A model generated the notes under the pieces. That model saw nothing but the letters and a program-made list of their open reading frames with translations. It was not told the origin of the DNA and made no database searches. The translations under genes were made by a program, and so were the position numbers. A stretch of DNA of 64,000 bases. Source: Eulemur rufifrons. Taxonomy: Eukaryota; Chordata; Mammalia; Primates; Lemuridae. The stretch spans positions 223,914,843 to 223,978,842 of the forward strand of contig NC_090989.1 in assembly GCF_041146395.1 (NCBI RefSeq), given 5' to 3'. Within the stretch, counting starts at the first letter, position 1. The number at the start of each line of letters is the position of its first letter. Shown in pieces: positions 11,610 through 22,899 of the stretch.

Positions 11610-11776
11610 CCTCTATTCTAGTCAGGCGAGTGTACTCACCACTCCACCATGGACCACGGCCCATTTCCACCTCCAGGTCTTTGTGACATTCACTCAGTTG
11701 GAATACCCTTCGCCACTGCTGCACATCTGACCAGCCAAATTATACTCAGATCATAGCTCCAATATCACTTACTCCA
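11610..11776 (+). mobile_element. Possible LINE (L2 or L3/CR1) fragment
   Basis: Wording such as ttggaatacccttcgccactgc and agctccaatatcacttactcc resembles the 3' part of old LINEs. It stops abruptly at the L1 that begins near 11777. Confidence 0.4.
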
Positions 11777-12607
11777 TGGCCAAAATAGCAGATGCTGGTG
11801 AGGATGTGGAGAAGAGGGAACTCTCATACACCATTGGTAGGAATGTAAGTTAGTATAACCATTAGGAAAACAGTATAGAGATTTCTCAAAAAACTAAAAA
11901 TAGAATTACCATATGATCCAGTAATCCTACTGCTAGGTATTTATTCAAAGGAAAGGAAAGCAGTATATCAAAGGGTTACACACACTCCCATATTTATTGC
12001 AGCACTATTCACAATAGCAAAGATATGGAATCAACCTAAGTGTCTATCAGTGGATGAATAAATAAAGAAAGTGTGGTATATTTACATAATAGAATACCAT
12101 TTGGCCATAAAAAAGAATGAAATCATGTCATTTGCAGCAACATGGATGGAACTGAAGGACATTATGGTAAGTGAAATAAGGCAGACACAGAAACAAATAT
12201 CTCATGTACTCATTTAAATGTAAAAACTAAAAATATTGATCCCATGTGGGTAGAGTGTAGAATGATAGTTATCAGGGGCTAGGAAGGATGTAAGTGTGTG
12301 GGTGGGTGGGAGATTCGTTAATGGGTATAAACATACATTTAGATGGAAGGAATAAGTTCTAATGTTTGATAGCAGAGTAGGGTGATATAGTTGACAATAA
12401 TGTATTATACATTTCAAAACAGCTAGAAGCAAGGACTTATCACTTCTCAGTACGTAGAAATGAAAAACTCTTGTGATAATGGATATCCTAAATACCCTGA
12501 TTTGATCATTACACATTCTATGCACATAACAAAATACCACATGTATCCCACAAATATATGCAAATATTATGTATCAATAAAAAAACAAACAAACCAATAA
12601 ACAAAGA
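11777..12607 (+). mobile_element. L1 LINE 3' end, plus strand
   Basis: This is the 3' end of L1 ORF2 plus 3' UTR: gatgctggtgaggatgtgga, tagaattaccatatgatcc, tgcagcactattcacaatagc, tggccataaaaaagaatga, aacatggatggaactgaagg. It ends in an A-rich tail with AAAC units. It is 5'-truncated and has stops in every frame. The age is that of an older primate or mammalian L1MA/MB-type copy. Confidence 0.9.
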
Positions 12608-12609
12608 AG

Positions 12610-13330
12610 AACTATGAGGGGGTCTCAGATTTCACAGAGATTTCACCCTACTGACAAGCTAACGATTTAGCCAGTCATAGTTTCATGAATGCTCGTAGAA
12701 GACATGAAACTCCTGGGTCAGAGACAAAGGACAGTTTTTAACTCAGAGCAATAGCAGTAGCCAGAGAATCCACATTTTTGTGCTGGTTCTCCAAGTTCTG
12801 ATGCCCATAGGTTAATGTGGAAAGGACCAAGGGATACCAGCACACACAGTAGGCTGCATTAGAGGAGAGGAACACAGAGCTTAGGGAACCTGAATCTTTT
12901 ATAATGGACAGTAACCATGCCCCCTTTTTACTATCTCTAACTTCCAATGCTATAGGCAAACCTATGCTTTGCTTCCTAGAAAGACATCATCTCTGCCTCC
13001 CAGGGTGTTCACTACACAAAGATCCTTGAAAAAATAGCCCAGAGCAAAGGCAGTCAGTGCTTCTGCCCACAAGATGTGCAGAAACTTGAGAGTCCCCTGG
13101 AGAATGGTCTCTCGACACTGATAACCCATGCTACGTTGATATTGTCTTTTTCCAAGTTTCTAAGACAATATTTCCTTAGCTTGAGTGTTGTGCAAAGCCC
13201 TTCTGAAAAAACAAATTCTCATAGATCCCCTAAGGTTTATTTAAGCACTTCTACTGTAATGTTATTTAAATGCAAGCAAGCCTAGGTATACTCTGCTTGT
13301 GCTCATAGCTCTTACACAGTAGGAAAAGGG
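12610..13330. other. Unassigned; possibly an eroded LTR
   Basis: Wording such as gacatgaaactcctgggtcagagac is reminiscent of old LTRs, but no family or boundaries could be fixed. No exon was recognised. Confidence 0.35.
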
Positions 13331-14825
13331 GCGAGGAGGGTATAAGTTAAATGCAAACTAAAACAAACAAAAACATCAATTTCATATTTACAATATTAAG
13401 TTATTGTTATAGAAAGTATTTGGCTGCAATTAAATTATTAATGTGAGGTTTATTACTAAAAAGAAAAGTTCGTATCTACATTTATCCTGCTCTTTTTTTT
13501 GATTTCAATGTCTATGTGAATAACTTCTATTTACAAAGTATTTTGTATAAAACAGTATTAATAACAATAAGGTTTTGCTTGCTAATTTAAGGTTATTATT
13601 ATACCTTATATTTAACCAAAATTAAAAAGCAATTTTAATGTTGCATTGCTTTTTAAACTCTTGAAAAACGATATTCACTTAAATTTTGTTAGTTTGAGTT
13701 ATCAAATCTGTACTAAATGTGTTTTTCTAATGTAGTTATCGGTGGCATCATTAGAGGAAAATACTATCTGGGTGTTTTTTCCCACCCTTGCAGATGTCAA
13801 AAACAAATTTTTGGTTTTATTAAAGTGTTAATGCTAAGAATGTTGACACAATCCTATACATGTTAGAAAGAAAATTTTAAAAACAATTTGATCTTCAGTC
13901 AAGTTTTCTTTCTATCACAGTTACTTTGACTTTAACCCAGGATATTTAAACTCCTGTGAAACCTTTGCTCATGCAGAGGAGTTCCATGTCCTTTGGAGCT
14001 TCGTGGGCTCCGGCACCTCATTCGGGTTTCACGTCCACTGGCAGCAGTCACAGCAGTGTGTTCCCGCAAATTCCCGTTATTTTCGTCATGGCAAATGTGA
14101 CTCAGTTTATTAAGTAACATCAGAGACTAAAATATGACTCTAGAGAAAGGTTTTTCAGTGGCAAATTATCACCCTACGGGACTTTGATATGAGGACAGTG
14201 GCAGACACAGCACCATTACTGACAACTGGACATTAGGACATGTATATCTAACAGTGCCCAGACATTAAAAGTCAATAGAAGCCAAAATCTCTAACTTGAG
14301 GAAATTGCTTAGCAATTATGCATACGTGAATGCCATCATATGCAGAATATACAATATATTTTGCGGGTTATAAAAACGTTTTTGCCAGTGGTATTTGCTG
14401 CCTGGTCTTCACATATTTTCATTTCCTTCCTAACTACTTCCCACCTCCAGATTTTGTTGCTTTTCTGCTTCTTGGAGCTGACCTCTAACTCTCACTCTTC
14501 ACACAACAAACACACTGACCTTTTTCTCTTCTCTCTCCGTCACTTTCCTGCGGTTTCTGTGGGAGCAGCTTTCTCAGCCTAATGCAGTCCTCTTCCTCAC
14601 GAGCGGTGAGGAAGGCTTCACAACAGGAGCTGTTTTCCTCAACTCCAGAGAAACGTGGGCACAAAGACATCAAGGGAGTTGCTTAAATTCACTGCTCAGG
14701 CCGGGGATCAAGCCCACCCTCTCACCTCCTGTCGTAGGCAGGTCCCTGAAGTGGTTGTTACACACTGTGTGAGCACCAGTCCTTGATACAAGATAGTGCC
14801 AGTGTGGTGGGTCACAGTTCCTTCT
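13331..14825. other. Unassigned AT-rich unique sequence
   Basis: About 1.5 kb without a recognised repeat. The first 600 bases are strongly AT-rich. A CpG-retaining patch lies around 13990-14100, and a pyrimidine-rich patch at 14480-14560. Short frames on both strands show no known motif. Confidence 0.45.
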
Positions 14826-15168
14826 ACTTATTTTTGTTGTTGTTTATTGACATCGGTGGCTTTTAAACACTTTGTGTTACAATTGTAAACATAACATAAA
14901 ATTTACCGTTTTAACCATTTTGAAGCATGCAGTTCATTGGCATTAAGTACACTGACATTGTTATGCAACCCTCACCACTGCCCATCTCTAGGACTCTTTC
15001 GTCTTAGAAAACCAAAACTCTGAACCCATGATAGGAAACAACAACTTCCCGTCCCTCTCCCCTCAGTCCCTGACAACCACCACTCAGCTTTCTGTCTCTA
15101 TGAATTGGTCTACTGTAGGTGCCTTATATAAGTGAAATCATACATTATTTGTCTTTTTGTGATTGGCC
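14826..15168 (-). mobile_element. L1 LINE 3' UTR fragment, minus strand
   Basis: Antisense of an old L1M 3' region: acataacataaaatttaccg, ttttgaagcatgcagttcattgg, gttatgcaaccctcaccactgcc, tgacaaccaccactcagc, ttatataagtgaaatcatac. Confidence 0.8.
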
Positions 15169-15169
15169 T

Positions 15170-15590
15170 TCTACTCTGACGAAAATACCCACACACATCA
15201 GATTAGCCATTCGCCTCGGCCAGCCCTGAGCACGGCGCCCGAGGGCTGTACGTAAGGCCTGTGCAGGTCTGTGTGCCCTCAGACAAGTGTGTTCTCTTTG
15301 CCAGTGGCTCACATCATGCCCATTGGCCACCAAGTGGAAATGCGGACTCCATTCCTTTTGGCTTTCCAGGCTGAGGGTGAGTAAATTAGACCTGGAAAAA
15401 ACAAAAACAAAAACAACTGCTCTCACTGTGAAAAAATGAGAAGTGGTTCTTTCTTATGCCATTCTGATTTTGACTAAGAACTTTTGAGGAGCTAAAGAAA
15501 GCCCTGTGCCCTCTTTCAGGAAACTGCACAGCACACATACCTTTGCACATAGTTTCAGGGGCTTATACACGCTGATTTAATTTGAGTTCC
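15170..15590. other. Unassigned, slightly CpG-rich sequence
   Basis: CpGs cluster at 15180-15260 (tcgcctcggcc, acggcgcccgag). No repeat or exon was recognised. A short A/C-rich run (aaaacaaaaacaaaaacaac) lies at about 15398-15418. Confidence 0.4.
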
Positions 15591-15592
15591 TT

Positions 15593-15930
15593 CAAAAGCA
15601 GACCCTGAGATCTGGGTGCAAGTTATTTATATGAAAGGCAGTCCCAGGGACCGTGATGAGGAGTAAGACAGGGAAGGGTGAAAACCCAGGAAAGGTGTGT
15701 TGGGCCACGGGTACCAATGTGGACAACAGAGGCTCAGTTTCTCTGGGGACCCTCCGAGACAACATGCAGAACATACCTCAGATTGTCCCACCAGTGGTGA
15801 GGAAGCTAGGTGTTTACCCACCACCTCTTGCTGTTTATTGGTAGAGGGCTGTGGTGTTAACTCTCTGACTGGCCCAGCCTGCTCTGCCCTCGGCAAATGT
15901 GCCCCTGCAGCCACAGAAAGCCTTTAGGCA
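15593..15930 (-). mobile_element. LTR-like repeat (family Y), copy 1
   Basis: Ordered words are agcagaccctgagatctggg, gcaagttatttatatg, cctcagattgtcccacc, ttgctgtttattggtagagggctgtgg, and cctgcagccacag. A second, more diverged copy at 43080-43470 has the same order. I recognise this as a common mammalian interspersed repeat but cannot name it. The minus strand is my guess at sense, because the ttattt element would then give an AATAA-type signal. Confidence 0.5.
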
Positions 15931-15934
15931 GAAG

Positions 15935-16670
15935 GGAGACAGGTGTTTGAGAAGAAGGCTTCCAGGTTTATGGAATTGCTTACCAGAGCTGAAGGTAACC
16001 TCTGGGTGGGCTGAGGGGATGCTGTTGGGGCATTAACACCATTTGCTATAGATCCCGGGAAGCTCATCCCTGCACCCAGGTTAAGAGCCTTTGGAATAGG
16101 TTTACTAACATCTTTCCAGCTGTGGTAGCCTGTGCTGTTTAAGCAGTGGACAACTTGCTTGTACTCTCAGGCCTAATCTCTGAGCAGATATTCAAGGGAG
16201 CCCTGTCCCAAGCCGCCTGCAGTAGACACCCTTGCTGAGATTGTACCAGCTGCACAGCTCAACACAGCCCCACCTGTGGGTTTGATCCAGCTGTCATTAT
16301 TTACTCAAGATGTTCATTCTGACAGCAGTGAGTGGCAGAGCCTGGCCCGGTGGGCTCATGTGCTTAATTCCACGGTTTATGAGAATGAAGCACACGGTGG
16401 GAATCTGCAAAAAGTTAAATGGAAATGGCCTTGCTGCCCACCTCAGATTGGATTCTCTTTTATTCACTCCCCTGCTTTGTAATTAAAGCACACAGAGGAG
16501 GCAATTCTATTAAGCAATAAGCCAGCAACAACATGGGGACATTGACCATAAAATGCAATTTTAAAAAATCCCAATCATGAACATCAGGACTTCTTGGTGG
16601 TGGCTTTCCTAATTGTCACATTGGGGAAGTGGGAGCAGAGCAGGAATAATTAGACAGGATCTGGGATCGT
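15935..16670. other. Unassigned sequence
   Basis: No repeat or exon was recognised. A 68-codon frame at 16276-16482 (+) has no motif. Confidence 0.45.
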
Positions 16671-16674
16671 GGGT

Positions 16675-17395
16675 TCTATTAGGGGTTGAATTGTGTCCTC
16701 CAAAATGTTGTGACCTCTGAATATGACTTCATTCGTAAATATGATCATCTCTTGGTGTCCATGGGGGATTGATTCCAGGACTCTTTGCAGATACCAAAAC
16801 CCATGGACGCTCAAGTCCTTGATATAAAATGGGGCTGTATTTGCATATAACCTACCTACGTGCATCCTCCTGTATACTTCAAATCATTTCTAGATTACTT
16901 ATAATGCCTAATACAATGTAAATGCTACGTAAATAATTGTTACGCTGTATTGTTTAGGAAATAATGACAAGAAAAAAAGTCTGTACATGTTCAATACAGA
17001 CACAATCATCCTTTTTTTCCTGATTATTTTCCATCTGCAGTTAGTTGAATCCACGGGTGCAAAACTTTAGATGATCAAGTTAAGATAAGGTTGTTAGGAT
17101 GGGCCTTAATCCAATACGGCTGTGTCCTGTTTCCTTCTAAAAAGGACACTTAGACACAGAGACAGACACACACAGAAGGAAGACAACGTGAAGACACGGA
17201 GAGAAGACGGCCATCTACAGACCAGGGAGAGAAGGACTGAGAACAGACTCCCCCTCACAGCTCTCAGAAGGAACAAATCTTCCTGACAATTCAATCTTGG
17301 ACTTCTAACCTCCAGATCTGTGTGAAAATAAATTTCTGTTGTTTAAGCCACCCAATTTGTGGAATTTTGTTACAGCAGCCCTGGGAAACTAATTT
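16675..17395 (+). mobile_element. MLT1-type ERVL-MaLR LTR, split by a MER2-like element
   Basis: The left part (16675-16741) has the LTR start ggttgaattgtgtcctccaaaatg. The right part (about 17068-17395) resumes with atcaagttaagataagg and runs through ggacacttagacacagag, tcttggacttctaacctcc and aataaatttctgttgtttaag to cagccctgggaaactaat. The aataaa is the old polyadenylation signal of the LTR. No internal region adjoins, so it is a solitary LTR. Confidence 0.88.
16742..17067 (-). mobile_element. MER2-like Tigger MITE inserted in the MLT1 LTR
   Basis: Reversed MER2 wording: ggtgtccatgggggattgattcc, ggacgctcaagtccttgatataaaatgg, tatttgcatataacctacc, ctagattacttataatgcctaatacaatg, and the far end ttgaatccacgggtgc. 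TA lies at the left boundary (16740-16741). The right terminal inverted repeat is mostly lost, and about 8 LTR bases are missing with it. Confidence 0.85.
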
Positions 17396-17399
17396 GAGC

Positions 17400-17865
17400 T
17401 TTGAATAAGTAAACAAGCTGAAATTCAAGCTTGGGGAGAGGGACGAGGCCGTGAGGATGAGGAGCATGAAGAACTCAGCAGAAGTCATGTTGGGAGTCTG
17501 AACCGTCACAGTAGGTGCCTCCGAGTCACCAGGGATCAAGGACAAGAGTCAAGAAAGTTAAGTCCAGGGCAGGCAATTAGAGAAGGATTCACTCCATGAA
17601 TGGGCTCAATGAATGTTTGTTGAAGAAACGAATGAATGAAGGCGTAAAAGGCATGGCCTTGATATTAAGACAAAAATTAGCTTGAATCTTGGGGATATTG
17701 ATGTAATTCCTGGGGCAGAAGTGATTGTCAGATGTGTCTTCATAGGTAAGATACTGGGCAGGAGAAGCAGCAGTTGGGAAGGTCTTGTGGCTGGTTGAGT
17801 GTGCAACACTGTGACTAAAGCCATATAGCACCCCTTCACACATCCATTCATGCACAAGCATGCTT
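17400..17865. other. Unassigned; L2-end wording near 17600
   Basis: Mostly unassigned. The stretch ctcaatgaatgtttgttgaag with gaatgaatgaagg (17606-17640) is the typical end of an L2 in sense orientation. Confidence 0.4.
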
Positions 17866-17867
17866 GG

Positions 17868-17990
17868 AGTGCATAGTGTGCCAGGCACTTAGCTAGGTGC
17901 CAGGGATATAAAGATGAGGAGGCTAAAATTCCTTGAAGGGCTTTACAGATTGGTGGGGGCAAATACTTGTGAACAAGCAAGGGCAAAGGA
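17868..17990 (-). mobile_element. Antisense L2-end fragment
   Basis: gtgtgccaggcacttagctagg, ccagggatataaagatgagg and gctttacagattggtggggg are the reverse complement of the last part of L2. Confidence 0.6.
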
Positions 17991-17994
17991 TGTA

Positions 17995-18085
17995 TTCCCA
18001 AAGATGTTTGCTGCATCATCATTTATAATATTAAAGAGTTGGAGAAAACCTTGGCACCCATGTATGGTGAAGTGGGGTTAAAGTA
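17995..18085 (+). mobile_element. Short L1 fragment, plus strand
   Basis: catcatttataatattaaagag, ttggagaaaaccttggcacccatg and gtggggttaaagtatgg follow the L1M ORF2/3' UTR in sense orientation. Confidence 0.55.
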
Positions 18086-18129
18086 TGGCTTGTTTCAGTT
18101 AAGACTAGTTTAGGGTATGAGTGATAGAA

Positions 18130-18358
18130 AATTTGAAATTAGAGTGGCTGTGACTAATACATAATCTGAAATTAGAGTAGCCTGAACACAAATTTATTTC
18201 TTTTTATGTAAACAAAAGCCAGAGGTAAGCAGGGTGATAGGATGGCTCGACAGTCATCAACTTAGGCTCCTCCTCTTGCTATTCCCTCATGGTCCGAGAG
18301 CTGCTGCTAGAGCTCCAGCCATCACCTCTGCATTCCAGGTAGCAGGAAGAAGGAGTAA
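18130..18358 (-). mobile_element. LTR-like repeat (family X), minus strand
   Basis: Antisense family X wording: gcctgaacacaaatttatttc, ccagaggtaagcagg, taggctcctcctcttgc, and gctgctgctagagctcc-agccatcacctc-tgcattccagg. Compare 32615-33033, which has the same order. Confidence 0.5.
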
Positions 18359-18359
18359 G

Positions 18360-18929
18360 TAAAGAAAAGAAGGTCTTCTGTTTATAGATACTTTCCATAA
18401 GTTGTATGAGTTCAAAGTCAGAGTCATTATGAGTATTAAGGCATGAAGTGTTTGTTATGGAAAAATAGACCTCATACTGTGTGGGAGGAGCTGAGGAAAA
18501 CTGGAGGGTCAGAGCAGGCATCACCAACTGGTGATTTTGAAAAACGAAGCACACCCAGCTGTGGCTGAGGGGCTGGAAGGGGGAGCTTATGAAGAGGTCT
18601 GTGGGAAGCTGCTGCTCCCTCTGGAGTCATCAGCCAGGGGTCAGAGGGTGGCCCAGGGGCTGCTGCTGGTCAGTTGGAAAAAGAGCTGGACAGCCCATGG
18701 AGGAGAGAGAGTTCCAGCCGGAACCCGCTGGACACCTCCACGTCCATCTTTCACCATATTGCAGAACAAAATGACCATTAGAGAAGAATGGCCACTGCCT
18801 CACTTCCGCCTGCTAAATTTCATAAAAATCCCTCTTTTGGCCAACTATAATCTGGAACCATACATGAAATCTAATTCTGGGAAACATAGCTCCAAGTTTA
18901 ACCAAGTTGATGTAACACAAACCACCACA
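18360..18929 (-). mobile_element. ERVL-class 3' LTR relic, minus strand
   Basis: Read on the minus strand, an LTR-like start tgtggtggtttgtgttac lies at 18929, immediately downstream of the ERVL interior and an A/G-rich polypurine-like stretch (about 18965-18985). The LTR continues about 570 bases toward 18360, including aacttatggaaagtatctat. The family name is uncertain. Its position next to the dUTPase end of the interior is the main evidence. Confidence 0.55.
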
Positions 18930-18934
18930 ATCCA

Positions 18935-19770
18935 TCATTCTTCCCCCAGCATCCATACATGTCTTTTTCTTTTTTTAAAGACTACATTTAATTTTCAAAT
19001 CAAGACAACAGTAAAATAATGCCTCTATATAACATGCTGCAGCTGTCCATCATACAGTGGAAAAAGGCAAACCCTCTCTCCAAAAGAGGAGACGCCCAGG
19101 CTCATGTGTCACCTTGTCTATCACTGGGTGATGTTCAACCCTCTTCCGGCTGAATTACACTCTAAGTGCTGAGATTTAAGGTTAAGCACTGTTAGCACAT
19201 CCTTTGTTAGATAGTAGAAGAATGGGAGATGGAAAAATAAAAATACACTGGTTAATATATATTGAAAATATGTCCATATCAAAGCAAACAGTCGTTAATA
19301 CTGCCATCCTCCTTTCTATAACTGGTCATGTGGTCCCAGCTGGTATTTGCTTCTCTCTTTCACCAGCCATTCCATATTTCCTTTTCTCTCAGCAAGTAGT
19401 GCAGCTGGTCATAATGTTGCATGGTGGGGTGGCCCAAGCCTTCATTCCGGAAGGGTCTGGGCCATTAGCTATCCTAGTTGTATTGGATTGTTGTAGTTTT
19501 CCATTAACTTTTATCGCAGGACACAGGAGGGCTGAGAGGTAGCCTAAAGGATCTCCCACATTCCAGGCATACTCCTCCCTGCCCCCACTTCTCCTTGACT
19601 GCCGGGATCAGTCTCCCCAGCCAGTTAAGTACAGAGACTTTCTTTTTGTTGTTGCTTGTTTATTTTTTGGTGTGAGGAGTCCAAAGTGACCAGGTCAGCT
19701 CAGATTGCAGTTTAAAAAACCACTGTTCTATCTCCCAGTGGAAACAATTTCTCCCTTGGGATTTAAGACC
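18935..19770 (-). pseudogene. ERVL dUTPase-region and 3' tail relic
   Basis: On the minus strand, starting near 19770, conceptual frames resemble the segment that follows integrase in ERVL elements, where a dUTPase domain is encoded, and then the low-complexity pol tail. Stops and frameshifts break every frame (for example within 19690-19740), so it is non-functional. A 112-codon plus-strand frame at 19204-19542 is only the shadow of this relic. Confidence 0.7.
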
Positions 19771-20340
19771 TCTTAACCAACAGAGCCCAGAGTTGTGGAC
19801 ACAAAAAGCAAAAATTTGGTAAATGGATCATTAGGGATAATAGAGAGAGGAGCCATTTCTACTTTTATCCCTTGATTCCAGGACACACAAGATCTGGCCA
19901 TGGGAGAAAGACAACCGTACTCTGGTTGGTAATTTAGAGTACGTATCTCATCCTGGTGGATGTTACCCTGGTCCTGGAAGGTGTTGTTACGTAGCTGACA
20001 TGATAACGGGGTCTTAAAAGGCCATCTCACCATTCTATCCAGCCAGCTGCTTTAGAAACCTGGTAAGACAAGTGACTTCAATGAGCACAGTCCCATCACC
20101 ACACCTGATTTGCTGCACAATGAGTTCTTTGGTCAGAGACAATCCTGTGCAGGGCACTATGACAATGAATGAGGCAGAAGAATCGTGGATAGGGAAGGCA
20201 AATCCATAGGCAGGAAAAAGTGCTACCCCTTCTGTGATGGAAGGTGTCCAGTGTAATCAACCTGGCACCAGGTGAATTGCTGGACCCTCAGGGGATGGTG
20301 CCACATCAGGGCTCAGTGTTGGTCTCTGCTGTTGGCAGGT
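19771..20340 (-). pseudogene. ERVL integrase relic
   Basis: A minus-strand frame at 19773-20033 resembles the integrase C-terminal portion (asparagine/proline-rich link, then a segment ending in a PFTKFLL-like motif). The catalytic core lies in 20040-20340 but is split by stops and shifts. It is an ancient provirus piece with no open reading across the domain. Confidence 0.75.
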
Positions 20341-20600
20341 TTAGTGCTCAGCACTGGCTGTGGCTGTATTGGCTTTGGTGGGTGTAACTCCATGTTGCTG
20401 AGCACGTGAATAATGTCCATCCCTGCTGTCAAGGTCACATTGTTTATGACCCCACTGAACAGACAGGAGTTGGAGGAAAAGGCCAAATGACACAGAATAG
20501 GTGGCCTTGTTCACCTGGTTATTAAGGTCTTCCTTTGCTGAGGTTGCTCTTTGGTGAATATTCACAGGAGACTTAATCACTTTCAGACTCTGTGTTCATT
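20341..20600 (-). pseudogene. ERVL RNase H end / integrase N-terminal relic
   Basis: The minus-strand frame here keeps the histidine-rich NIHQRATSA-type word that ends the RNase H part. It also keeps the tandem WGH and QQHGVT words that begin integrase, ending in SAEH where the zinc-binding cysteines should follow. The match to ERVL pol order is clear, although the frame ends soon after. Confidence 0.78.
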
Positions 20601-22105
20601 CAGAGAAGTCTATTCATATAACCCTTTTCTAGACCTCTTTGTCACCAATTTTCCAAACATGTCCCTTCAAGTCTCTGGCCATTTACCCACTGGCTATGAA
20701 TCAGTAGGTCATACCACTGACTATCATGAGTCATATCACTGATTATCAACCTTTCCAGAAAAGAATAAACAACCAGATGCATTGCTCAAAGTTCTGCCAC
20801 TGGGAGGATTTCTCTTATGGACTTTGAGAAAGGGTGTAGTGCTTAGCGAGTGGTCCACTTTCAGGTGATGCTAGCATATTGGGCCTGATGATCTTTAACC
20901 AGGCCTAAATAATTCTTCCTTGGTCATTTAGTCATAGGGAACACCCCATCAGAATGCAGATGCAGGCTTCTAAAGAAGAAGGGAGTAGCAAGGGTAGGAG
21001 CTATTCTGAGCCACTTATTTGGACAACTTACTTCTGCCTTCAGGATGTACTTGGGTCACTTCCACTCAATGAAGTGCCATCTGTATGCTCAATTTTATGA
21101 CATAATGGGTCAAGCAGTGCTCAATTAGTGAGGGTAACTCATGTCCCATGTCATCTTGGTGGCTCATGGTCAAGTGTTCAGTCTATACTAGGGCTCAGTT
21201 GCAAACCAGCAACTATTTCTCAAATGGAGAATAGCTGCTTACAGAGGATGGTATAGATTTGCTCCAAAATCCTGAAGATACACACTGTGACTCCCCAAGA
21301 GGGCCTTTCCAAAGGCTCCATCCAGCACCCATATCTGCCACAGACCTTTCAAATACCAGTGGCTTTGCTGGGCCATATGGCCCAAGGGGCAGAGCAGCTT
21401 GAATGGCAGCCTGGACATCTGTCAAAACTGACAGCCTTTGCATTACTTGGTAAATGGGTTAAAGTAGCACTTCCAAATAAGGTATATGTAGCCTCCAAAA
21501 TTCAAGGAGTCCTGCTAGCCATTATGCCTATTTCTTAGTGGTAGGGGAACCCAGATACAGCAACTTGTCCTTCACTTTGGAAAGAATATCTTGACATGCA
21601 CCAGACAACTAGATTCCTGGGAATTTCACCTAGGTGGCAGGCTCTGAACTTTGGCCAGCCTTATCCTGCTCTCTGGCATGAAGGTGTCTTGCCATGCTGT
21701 GTAGGGTAATGGCTACTTCCTACTTCATAGGTCCAAAGAGCATGATATCATAAATGTAGTAACTCGGTGCCATATTCTGTGCATTGGAGAGGCAATAAAA
21801 ATTCCAGACTGGATGTTGACAGATGCCTGGAGCATTCACAGAGTCTGGAGGTGGACAGTGAAGGTGCATTGCTGAGCCTGCCAGCTGAAAGCAAATGGCT
21901 CCTGATGGTCTTCACCAATTAGGGTGTGGAAAAGCATTCACTGCAGCAGTTGTCATCCTTGAGCCCATTTAAACAGTGGGTTGTGAAACCTGCAGAATTT
22001 GAAAGACTCCAAATATTTCCCAAGTTGTGTGCCTTGTTAGTATTTCTGAGGGTGATGTGCAATGTCTGCTGATCTCCTTGTTCTTAGCACAGCTCCACAA
22101 CTCCT
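20601..22105 (-). pseudogene. ERVL reverse transcriptase/RNase H relic
   Basis: The frame at 21213-21443 (minus) retains the RT connection words LPLGPYGPAKP and GFWSKSIPSS. Farther upstream the catalytic box codons lie at 21747-21758 and read Y-I-Y-D where the family has YIDD, so the first aspartate of the pair is lost. The element is truncated before gag and no 5' LTR was found. It is a pure fossil in minus orientation, continuous in order with the integrase and dUTPase relics. Confidence 0.78.
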
Positions 22106-22688
22106 TCTTTGCATCAAAATGAAAATCAGAAATATTAGAAGCATTTGGTTCCTAAAAAGTTACACAACAAGTCCCAAGTGACAAAGAATGGTGATATATA
22201 TGAATTTTGTTACATGCTGGAATGTGGAAGAATATAACATGCCAAGGTCATAAGACAATTCAGACACTCACTTTGGGTAAGAAGATCTGTGTAAATACAA
22301 ATAAACAAGCACTTCTATATAGAATTACACTTTTTCATTGACTTCCATTGCATTTGGTACTCTATGTAAAGATATGAAGATAAATGCAGAGTCCCTTTCC
22401 TGGGTTACTCATAGGCCAGATGGGAAGGCAAAATTAACTTAGCTGGAATGAGTTCCCTGGGCTGGCAGTTAAGAAGGGATTTTTGATGAAGGACTTTCAA
22501 ATGGGTGCATCAGATACTTGCTGGGGAGAATATCACTTCCTAATACGAGGGAAGTGGAATAATAGGACAGCTGGCCTGGAGGGGACTTGAGGCCATGTAG
22601 ACAAGTCTTTCATTTGACAGATGGGAAAAATGAGATTCATTGTGTTGAAGGGACCAACACACAAGTAGAAATTTAGTTGTAGTAAAAC
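22106..22688. other. Unassigned sequence
   Basis: No repeat or exon was recognised. It may contain more of the ERVL interior, but I could not see it. Confidence 0.4.
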
Positions 22689-22689
22689 T

Positions 22690-22895
22690 TAATATCCTAG
22701 TACTTTCCTTTATAAACTATACAATCATGAACAAGTTGCTTAACTTCTCAGTGCCTCAGTTTCCTCATCTGTAAAATAAGGATAATTACAGTGCCTACCT
22801 CATAGGGCTGTTGCAAAGACCAAATGAGATACTTAATGTAAAGCACAGAGCACAATGGCACATAGAAAACGATAAATGTGTTATTATTATTAATT
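22690..22895 (+). mobile_element. MIR SINE, plus strand
   Basis: Sense MIR: caagttgcttaacttctcag, tgcctcagtttcctcatctg, taaaataaggataattacag, catagggctgttgcaaag, ending in TTATTATTATTA. One of the best-preserved MIRs here. Confidence 0.92.
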
Positions 22896-22899
22896 GTAG

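Noticed and set aside
12590..12607. A-rich end as a terminator or processed-gene tail
   Set aside because: It is the tail of the L1 that starts near 11777.
19204..19542. 112-codon plus-strand frame
   Set aside because: It is the opposite-strand shadow of the ERVL dUTPase-region relic.
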